Shown here piece after piece: positions 1 through 4,138 of a stretch of 5,021 nt of DNA. The translations under genes and the position numbers were made by a program. The notes under the pieces are model-generated. The model was not told the origin of the DNA and did no database searches. It was given only the letters and a program-made list of their open reading frames with translations. How positions within the stretch are numbered: position 1 is the first letter of the stretch; the number at the start of each line of letters is the position of its first letter. The stretch comes from an uncultured Lachnospiraceae bacterium (GTDB taxonomy: Bacteria > Bacillota > Clostridia > Lachnospirales > Lachnospiraceae): positions 1 to 5,021 of the forward strand of contig CADBTG010000202.1 of assembly GCA_902797475.1 (NCBI GenBank). The letters run 5' to 3'.

Positions 1-43
1 ATTACAATAGCCCAATCTCCTTTTTGTGCATTTTGACGGGCTT

Positions 44-122
44 TTTGGCATAATTAACGTCATTGCTACAAGATACGGGGTTTTTGAGGGGGTTTTGTAT
101 CACTTTGCACAATTACACGTCA
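44..122 (-). repeat. Imperfect direct repeat around the candidate left promoter
   Basis: The minus-strand motif TGACGTGTAATTGTGCAAA (122-104) recurs as TGACGTTAATTATGCCAAA (62-44). With two single-base gaps the copies differ by one substitution. The first copy covers most of the -35 and the spacer of the candidate promoter, and the second lies in its early transcribed region. They could be paired operators. No regulator is visible nearby. Confidence 0.4.
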
Positions 123-123
123 A
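94..123 (-). promoter_or_regulatory. Candidate leftward promoter
   Basis: On the minus strand TTGACG (123-118, five of six consensus bases) is followed by an 18-base spacer and TACAAA (99-94, four of six), preceded by TGA as in an extended -10. It sits just past the lipoprotein terminator and would make a leader of about 85 bases up to the window edge. This fits a separate transcription unit to the left. Confidence 0.45.
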
Positions 124-167
124 AAGTTCCACGCCCGCCATAAAATGCACTAAAACGGACGCCAAAT

Positions 168-193
168 CGCACAACAAAACAGCGCACAACAAA
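168..193. repeat. 11-base direct repeat next to the terminator
   Basis: CGCACAACAAA occurs at 168-178 and again at 183-193, with a 15-base period. On the minus strand this duplicates the terminator tail TTTGTTGTGCG, giving a second T-rich stretch just downstream of the first. It may be a small duplication that widens the termination zone. Confidence 0.6.
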
Positions 194-218
194 GGAGGGT
201 CCGCACAGCGAACCCTCC
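188..218 (-). terminator. Intrinsic terminator of the lipoprotein transcript
   Basis: On the minus strand GGAGGGTTCGC and GCGGACCCTCC form an 11-bp stem (one G-U pair) around a TGT loop, followed by TTTGTT. The G-U pair would be a C-A mismatch in plus-strand RNA, and no T run follows on that side, so the element works for leftward transcription. The T tract is short and broken. Confidence 0.8.
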
Positions 219-236
219 CGCAATTCAAATCATCAC

Positions 237-256
237 ACGGCAGAATGCTCTGCCGT
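237..256 (-). other. 3'-UTR hairpin 2 after the lipoprotein gene
   Basis: ACGGCAGA and TCTGCCGT form a perfect 8-bp stem with a four-base loop. It directly abuts hairpin 1, with no unpaired base between them. The following sequence is not T-rich, so alone it is unlikely to terminate. It may protect the mRNA 3' end. Confidence 0.65.
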
Positions 257-278
257 CAGGTTGAAACCAGGCAACCTG
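257..278 (-). other. 3'-UTR hairpin 1 after the lipoprotein gene
   Basis: CAGGTTG and CAACCTG form a perfect 7-bp stem around an 8-base loop, starting 8 bases after the TAA stop. An alternative 4-bp stem (CAGG-TTG-CCTG) uses the same bases. There is no T tract. Confidence 0.55.
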
Positions 279-286
279 TAACTCAA

Positions 287-1471
287 TTAGTCATCAAAAT
301 CCATTCCGCCGCCAAGGCCGCCAAGGCCGCCGAAGCTTCCGAGAAGCATAGAGATGAGGGGCTTGAAGTCTCTCAGTCTTGTAATCTTGGAAGGAGCGGA
401 GATGGTAGGAACATCGCCGGAGATGCGAACGGTCGCATCAATCTTGGCTTCCTTGCCGTCCTTAGAAGCAACCATGGTGCCCTTAAGCTTGAAGCCGCCA
501 TCAACGCTCTTCACGTTGAACTTCAGGTCAATGCCCTTGATGTCTTCTTCGGTAAGATTGTTGGCCTCTTCACGAATCTGAGCTGCAGCTTCCTTCAGCT
601 TGCCCTCGATTTCTTCGAGATCAACAATTTCGCCTGCCTCGCTCTCAAGAGCCTGGTTCAGGTCTTCCTTCTTAATCTCTTCAATCATCTTGTCAACGTC
701 TTCCTTGGACATTTCAAGTGCGCCGGCAAGCTCTACAACATCGTCGTAGTAGTAGTTGATCAGTTTCTCAACATACTTGTTGAGGTCGATGTTCTTAAGG
801 TCGGAATCCTTCGTGCTGTTCTTAACGGTATCAAGAACGTCCTTCTCAAGGTAATCCGCAAGGGTGTTGAGCACGGTCTGGTAGCTCTTCACAGAGGTGA
901 ACTCAACCGTGAAATCGGTGTCTTCGCCGCTGATCTTGGCATCTGCAAGAGCCTTCTTCAGGAAGTCAACAACGAGCTTCATGCCGTCGTTCTTCACGGA
1001 ATCAACAGTCTTGGTCTCAAGATCATCCGGAAGCGGAATTGCGAAGTAGTCAAGCTCAATGTCGCCGAGCATCTTAGCCGCGTCGGGCTCAATGCCGCTG
1101 ACAGCCTTCAAAATGCCGCCGAGGTTGAGGTACATGAACTTGTCCTTCACAACCATCAGATCGTCTACGGCAAAATCAAGCTTGGCATCCTTAACGTCAG
1201 CCTTAACGGAAGCGCCGATGGAAGCGTTGCCTTTGCCATCGGTACCGAGCGTTACGGTAATCTTGCCGTTACCTTCCTGGCCGAGATCGAAGTCCGCAGA
1301 AAGTGTTACGGTGCCTTTGTCAACCTTGCCGATATCCTCCAGCATCTCATAGATATCTTTATAGGAGGATTTCTTTTTTTCTTCGTCCTTCTTGTCCTTG
1401 TCTCCGCATGCAACGAAGCATGTCATAACCATGACAAGCACGAGAAGAAGTGCAGTAATTTTCTTCTTCAT
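287..1471 (-). CDS. Putative lipoprotein of unknown function
   Basis: I do not recognise the family. The 394-residue protein begins with MKKK, a hydrophobic stretch at 5-21 and Cys22 in FVACGDK. This fits a signal-peptidase-II lipoprotein anchored on the outer face of the membrane, although the lipobox is loose (F-V-A-C). A lysine/aspartate-rich linker follows (24-36). Residues about 53-120 alternate in a way typical of beta strands and end in KFMYLNLGGIL, as in substrate-free LolA/LppX-like sheets. Residues about 195-305 look helical and very acidic. Residues 313-352 return to beta pattern (DLKFNVKSVDGGFKLKGTM). The tail is GGLGGLGGG followed by acidic DFDD. The whole mature protein is rich in D, E and K, and I see no catalytic motif. 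A carrier, sensor or scaffold role on the cell surface is inference. It has its own promoter and terminator downstream of ftsH. It contains no TTA, CTA or TCA codons. Confidence 0.85.
   Translation of the reverse strand: MKKKITALLLVLVMVMTCFVACGDKDKKDEEKKKSSYKDIYEMLEDIGKVDKGTVTLSADFDLGQEGNGKITVTLGTDGKGNASIGASVKADVKDAKLDFAVDDLMVVKDKFMYLNLGGILKAVSGIEPDAAKMLGDIELDYFAIPLPDDLETKTVDSVKNDGMKLVVDFLKKALADAKISGEDTDFTVEFTSVKSYQTVLNTLADYLEKDVLDTVKNSTKDSDLKNIDLNKYVEKLINYYYDDVVELAGALEMSKEDVDKMIEEIKKEDLNQALESEAGEIVDLEEIEGKLKEAAAQIREEANNLTEEDIKGIDLKFNVKSVDGGFKLKGTMVASKDGKEAKIDATVRISGDVPTISAPSKITRLRDFKPLISMLLGSFGGLGGLGGGMDFDD
308..331 (-). repeat. 9-base tandem repeat encoding GGLGGLGG
   Basis: The plus-strand unit GCCGCCAAG occurs at 308-316 and 317-325 and then partially at 326-331. 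On the minus strand it encodes the glycine-leucine tail of the lipoprotein. Short in-frame repeats of this kind can change length by slippage without a frameshift. Confidence 0.75.
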
Positions 1472-1479
1472 TTCAATCA

Positions 1480-1485
1480 TCCTTT
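1480..1485 (-). promoter_or_regulatory. Ribosome binding site deciding the lipoprotein start
   Basis: AAAGGA on the minus strand ends at 1480, 8 bases before the ATG at 1471-1469. An earlier in-frame ATG at 1480-1478 overlaps this site and would have no spacer. The later ATG also gives a cleaner signal peptide beginning MKKK. Confidence 0.7.
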
Positions 1486-1496
1486 CTTACGCTTTC

Positions 1497-1516
1497 GCCG
1501 TTCCCACAGGGACGGC
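1497..1516 (-). other. GC-rich leader hairpin before the lipoprotein ribosome binding site
   Basis: On the minus strand GCCGT-CCC pairs with GGG-A-ACGGC: eight base pairs, one bulged A and a three-base loop. It ends about 11 bases before the AAAGGA ribosome binding site and is not followed by a T tract, so it is not a terminator. It probably shapes the leader and may affect initiation or mRNA stability. Confidence 0.5.
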
Positions 1517-1527
1517 CCCTCCGAAGC

Positions 1528-1552
1528 AATGTGATCTTTGTTAAATCACATT
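1528..1552 (-). other. 8-bp dyad at the predicted transcription start
   Basis: AATGTGAT and ATCACATT form a perfect 8-bp inverted repeat around a 9-base spacer. It begins at the predicted start site, so it could be a 5'-terminal mRNA hairpin or an operator just downstream of the -10. It resembles a CRP/FNR half-site pair (TGTGA/TCACA), but the 11-base gap between half-sites is too long for that family's usual 6. Confidence 0.5.
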
Positions 1553-1555
1553 TAC

Positions 1556-1584
1556 ATTATACCACTTTCCGATGGAAAATGCAA
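1556..1584 (-). promoter_or_regulatory. Extended -10 promoter for the lipoprotein gene
   Basis: On the minus strand TTGCAT (1584-1579) is followed by a 17-base spacer and a perfect TATAAT (1561-1556), preceded by TGG, the extended -10 form. The -35 matches the consensus only in its first three bases, which an extended -10 can offset. Predicted transcription start is near 1549, leaving a leader of about 78 bases. This is a sigma-A/sigma-70 type promoter, so the gene does not depend on readthrough from ftsH. Confidence 0.8.
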
Positions 1585-1593
1585 TACATAATC

Positions 1594-1632
1594 TGTTACA
1601 TTTTCCGGGAATGGCCTTACATTATTGTAACA
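1594..1632 (-). repeat. Inverted TGTTACA/TGTAACA boxes upstream of the lipoprotein promoter
   Basis: On the plus strand TGTTACA (1594-1600) and its inverted copy TGTAACA (1626-1632) are 32 bases apart centre to centre, about three helical turns. A local dyad TTACA-TTAT-TGTAA (1617-1630) overlaps the second. The 9-mer TTACATTAT at 1617-1625 recurs exactly at 1552-1560, over the -10 element. The nearest box lies 9 bases upstream of the -35. This looks like operator sites for a dimeric regulator, but the region is AT-rich, so chance is not excluded. Confidence 0.4.
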
Positions 1633-1670
1633 TTTCGCCGAAAATGCCACCTCGTGCAATAAATAATTGC

Positions 1671-3521
1671 TTATTCGAAGCGGATATCGGTGATGATCGG
1701 CTCCTCGGGATGGATGCCGAAAAGGCCTTCGAACTCTTCGCGGGTGATGCGTTCCTTCTGTAAAAGGAGATCCGCGCAGGCGCCGAGCACCGAAAGATTC
1801 TCTTCAATCAGGCGCTTTGCTTCCTTGTAGCAGTCATCGATGATGCGGCGCACCTCGGCGTCAATCGCATTTGCCACGTTCTCGCTGTAGCTGCGGGGAT
1901 GCGCCAGGTCGCGGCCGATGAAGACTTCCTCGTCGTCCATGTCGTAGTTGACGGTGCCGAGTTCATCCGAGAAACCGTACTTCGTAACCATATCCCTTGC
2001 GGTTCTGGTTGCCTGCTTGATGTCCATGCTCGCGCCGGTCGTGATGTCGTCGAAGACGAGGCTCTCCGCCACGCGTCCGCCGAGATCCACAATGATCTGC
2101 TGAAGCATCTTGCCCTTGGTCATGAACATCTCGTCCTTCTCGGGAAGGGGCATCGTGTAGCCCGCTGCGCCGGTTCCGGTCGGGATGATGGATACGTTAT
2201 AAACCGGTCCCACATCTGGCAGCACATGGAACAGAATCGCATGTCCGGCCTCGTGGTAGGCGGTAATCTTTCTTTCCTTTTCCGATACGACACGGCTTCT
2301 CTTCTCCGTACCGATTCCGACGCGGATCAGGGATTTCTTGACGTCCTCGTCGTTGAGGAACGCCCTGTCTTCCTTGGCTGCGCTGATGGCGGCCTCGTTC
2401 ATCAGGTTCTCAAGATCCGCTCCGGTAAAGCCCGCCGTAATCTGCGCGAGATGCTCGAGATTAACATCCTCGCTAAGAGGCTTGTTTGCGGCATGCACCT
2501 TAAGAATCTCCAGTCTGCCCTTTACGTCGGGGCGTCCTACGAGAACCTTACGGTCGAAACGGCCGGGACGCAGGATGGCCGGGTCGAGAATGTCCACGCG
2601 GTTCGTTGCCGCAAGCACGATAATGCCTTCGTTCACACTGAAACCGTCCATCTCAACAAGCAACTGGTTGAGTGTCTGCTCACGTTCGTCATGGCCGCCG
2701 CCGAGACCTGAGCCTCGCTTTCTCGCAACCGCATCAATCTCGTCGACAAATACGATGCAGGGGCAGTTTCTCTTCGCCTGGTCGAACAAATCACGCACAC
2801 GCGATGCGCCGACACCGACGAACATCTCGACGAAATCCGAGCCGGAAATCGAGAAGAACGGCACGCCCGCTTCGCCGGCAACCGCCTTCGCAAGCAGTGT
2901 CTTACCGGTTCCGGGAGGTCCCTCCATCAGGATACCCTTCGGAATCCGGGCGCCGACCTTTAAGTATTTCTTAGGATTCGAGAGGAAATCAACAACCTCC
3001 CGCATCTCTTCTTTCTCTTCATGAAGTCCCGCAACCTTGGAGAAATTGATCCCCATTTGTCCCGGGAGAAGCACCTCCGCGCGGCTCTTGCCGAAATTCA
3101 TCAGCTGGGAATTTCCGCCGCCGAGCGCGTGCGTCAGTGACAAATAGAACAAGAACACCATCAGACCGATGATCAGGTACGGGAACACGTTCACCCAGAA
3201 CCAGTGCGGTTTGTCGATGTCCGAAACGCCGTAAACCAGGTGTGCCGTCTCCGCCTCGGCGATGATGCGGTTCACATCGGTCGTGTAAAAGCTCTTCGCG
3301 GTGTTGTCCTTAAACTCGACATAAATCTTACCGGAAGGAACTTCCTCGTTCTGCACGATCGAAATCCGGGAAATGTTATTCTTCTCGATATCCTGCAGGA
3401 AATCGCCGTGCGTATACGCGTAGTTGTCTCTTGCCGTAATCGACGCGTAGATGATGGAAAATACGAGCACGCCGATCAACAGCAGATAGAATAAGGCTCC
3501 TCCGCCTCTTCTCTTCTTCAA
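1671..3521 (-). CDS. ftsH: ATP-dependent zinc metalloprotease FtsH
   Basis: FtsH is a membrane-anchored hexameric AAA+ protease. It extracts and degrades misfolded membrane proteins and some cytoplasmic regulators. The 616-residue protein is complete and of normal length. Order of parts: basic N-terminus; membrane segment at about 9-27; external domain at about 31-106; second membrane segment at about 109-130; AAA+ module with Walker A GPPGTGKT at 201-208, pore loop FVGVG at 234-238, Walker B IVFVDEID at 256-263 and a second region of homology at 305-324 with arginine fingers R318 and R321; peptidase domain with HEAGH at 423-427 (zinc ligands H423 and H427, catalytic E424) and the third ligand D500 in TTGASMD. 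All catalytic residues are present. The start is TTG with a good ribosome binding site, and the stop is TAA. It lies downstream of tilS and hpt on the same strand, probably in one operon. The rare start codon may hold expression down. Confidence 0.98.
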   Translation of the reverse strand: MKKRRGGGALFYLLLIGVLVFSIIYASITARDNYAYTHGDFLQDIEKNNISRISIVQNEEVPSGKIYVEFKDNTAKSFYTTDVNRIIAEAETAHLVYGVSDIDKPHWFWVNVFPYLIIGLMVFLFYLSLTHALGGGNSQLMNFGKSRAEVLLPGQMGINFSKVAGLHEEKEEMREVVDFLSNPKKYLKVGARIPKGILMEGPPGTGKTLLAKAVAGEAGVPFFSISGSDFVEMFVGVGASRVRDLFDQAKRNCPCIVFVDEIDAVARKRGSGLGGGHDEREQTLNQLLVEMDGFSVNEGIIVLAATNRVDILDPAILRPGRFDRKVLVGRPDVKGRLEILKVHAANKPLSEDVNLEHLAQITAGFTGADLENLMNEAAISAAKEDRAFLNDEDVKKSLIRVGIGTEKRSRVVSEKERKITAYHEAGHAILFHVLPDVGPVYNVSIIPTGTGAAGYTMPLPEKDEMFMTKGKMLQQIIVDLGGRVAESLVFDDITTGASMDIKQATRTARDMVTKYGFSDELGTVNYDMDDEEVFIGRDLAHPRSYSENVANAIDAEVRRIIDDCYKEAKRLIEENLSVLGACADLLLQKERITREEFEGLFGIHPEEPIITDIRFE

Positions 3522-3611
3522 TGGATTGTCCTCTGTGCCGCAAATGCGGCCCTTTCTTGTAACTTCCCGACCTGTGCCGGGTGCACCGTTCCGGCCGGGG
3601 CCGGCTTGCGG
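3522..3611 (-). other. hpt-ftsH intergenic region with two GC hairpins
   Basis: This is the 90-base gap between the hpt TAA and the ftsH TTG. On the minus strand it begins with a dyad at 3591-3604 (CCGGCC-CC-GGCCGG). A second dyad at 3537-3550 (GCCGCA-TT-TGCGGC, or a 5-bp stem with an ATTT loop) ends 2 bases before the AGAGGA ribosome binding site of ftsH. Neither stem is followed by a T run, so I do not call a terminator; readthrough from hpt into ftsH is the simple reading. I found no convincing -10/-35 pair in the gap. The hairpin next to the ribosome binding site could modulate ftsH translation, or mark an RNA processing point. Confidence 0.5.
3529..3534 (-). promoter_or_regulatory. Ribosome binding site supporting the TTG start of ftsH
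   Basis: AGAGGA on the minus strand stands 7 bases before the TTG at 3521-3519. No in-frame ATG or GTG occurs nearby upstream. The next internal methionine (residue 121) would remove the first membrane segment and the external domain. The site therefore fixes an unusual TTG initiation codon. Confidence 0.75.
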
Positions 3612-4136
3612 TTAATCTTCAAAATGCAGCACCCCGATGTACGGCAGGGCACGATAGCGCTGCGCATAATCAAGGCCGTAACCGACGACAAATTCGTCGG
3701 GAATCTCAAAGCCCGTATAGTCCACGTGAACATCCACCACGCGGCGGCTGGGCTTGTCAAGAAGCGTGCAAAGCGCGATGCTTTCGGGCTGGCGGCTCTT
3801 AAGCATCTCAAGAAGGAACGACAGGGTATGTCCCGAATCGATGATGTCCTCGATGACGAGAACATGCTGCCCGCGGATGCTTTCGTCAAGGTCCTTCACG
3901 ATGCGCACGCGCCCGCTTGAGGTCACGTCGTCGCCGTAGCTCGAAACCGACATGAAATCAAGCTTCACGGGAAGCCCGATTCTCTTGGCAAGCTCCGTTG
4001 TGAAGAACACGCTGCCCTTCAAAATGCAGATGAGCTTCAGTTCCTTGCCGGCGTAATCCTTCGTAATCTGCTCCGCTATCTCGCGAATCTTCTTCTCCAC
4101 TTCCTCTTCGGGAATCAATACGCTTACGCTTTCCAT
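3612..4136 (-). CDS. hpt: Hypoxanthine phosphoribosyltransferase
   Basis: This cytoplasmic purine-salvage enzyme transfers the phosphoribosyl group of PRPP to hypoxanthine (and usually guanine), giving IMP or GMP. The 174 residues match the usual bacterial length of about 175-185. Visible family landmarks are LKG at 39-41, the flexible loop SSYGDD at 65-70, the PRPP-binding signature VLVIEDIIDSGHTL at 92-105 with the paired acidic residues E96-D97, a DKPSRR segment at 127-132, and the base-binding and C-terminal stretch FVVGYGLDYAQRYRALPYIGVL at 149-170. An ATG at 4142 (ATGA overlap with the tilS stop) is in frame, but the GGAAAGG site touches it directly, leaving no spacer. The ATG at 4136 has a 6-base spacer and gives MESVSVL, so I chose it. 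The gene sits between tilS and ftsH, the common Firmicutes order. The stop is TAA. All key motifs are intact. Confidence 0.97.
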   Translation of the reverse strand: MESVSVLIPEEEVEKKIREIAEQITKDYAGKELKLICILKGSVFFTTELAKRIGLPVKLDFMSVSSYGDDVTSSGRVRIVKDLDESIRGQHVLVIEDIIDSGHTLSFLLEMLKSRQPESIALCTLLDKPSRRVVDVHVDYTGFEIPDEFVVGYGLDYAQRYRALPYIGVLHFED

Positions 4137-4138
4137 AC

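Larger units (their letters stand above)
1..187. other. Non-coding left end
   Basis: No credible coding region is visible here. The stretch holds a possible leftward promoter (94-123), two pairs of repeats (44-62 with 104-122; 26-41 with 133-150) and, at 17-22, an AAGGAG on the minus strand that resembles a ribosome binding site. No usable start codon follows that AAGGAG before the edge: the nearby TTG codons are too close or are followed at once by a stop. If a gene lies to the left, its start is outside the window. Confidence 0.5.
1481..1670 (-). other. ftsH-lipoprotein intergenic region
   Basis: This 190-base gap is AT-rich next to ftsH and GC-rich next to the lipoprotein gene. Directly after the ftsH TAA is a weak 5-bp dyad (GCAAT/ATTGC, 1656-1670), then an imperfect AT-rich dyad (1631-1646). 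Neither is followed by a proper T tract, so no convincing ftsH terminator is visible. The gap then holds the TTACATT boxes, an extended -10 promoter and a structured leader, listed separately. There is no sign of a small gene. Confidence 0.6.

Noticed and set aside
72..101. GATAC/GTATC arms with two G runs between them, considered as a terminator or G-quadruplex.
   Set aside because: The stem is only 5 bp with a 20-base loop, and two G runs are too few for a quadruplex.
26..1534. A 502-codon open frame on the plus strand, antisense to the lipoprotein gene.
   Set aside because: It shares codon boundaries with the lipoprotein gene and stays open only because that gene has no TTA, CTA or TCA codons, the ones that read as stops on the other strand. 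The translation has no recognisable domain, and the frame runs through the terminator and the leader. The lipoprotein reading has a signal peptide, ribosome binding site, promoter and terminator.
1530..1550. TGTGA/TCACA pair resembling a CRP/FNR-type site.
   Set aside because: The half-sites are 11 bases apart instead of the usual 6, and the dyad sits at the transcription start. It is kept only as an unassigned dyad.
1656..1670. Short dyad right after the ftsH stop, considered as the ftsH terminator.
   Set aside because: A 5-bp AT-rich stem with no following T tract is too weak to call a terminator.
1899..2711. A 270-codon open frame on the plus strand opposite ftsH, with another at 2338-3024.
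   Set aside because: Both lie entirely within ftsH, whose translation carries every family motif. They are by-products of its codon use.
3518..3889. A minus-strand open frame of 123 codons overlapping the end of hpt and the intergenic gap.
   Set aside because: It is out of frame with the well-supported hpt, is rich in arginine and serine as shifted frames of GC-rich genes often are, and has no good ribosome binding site.
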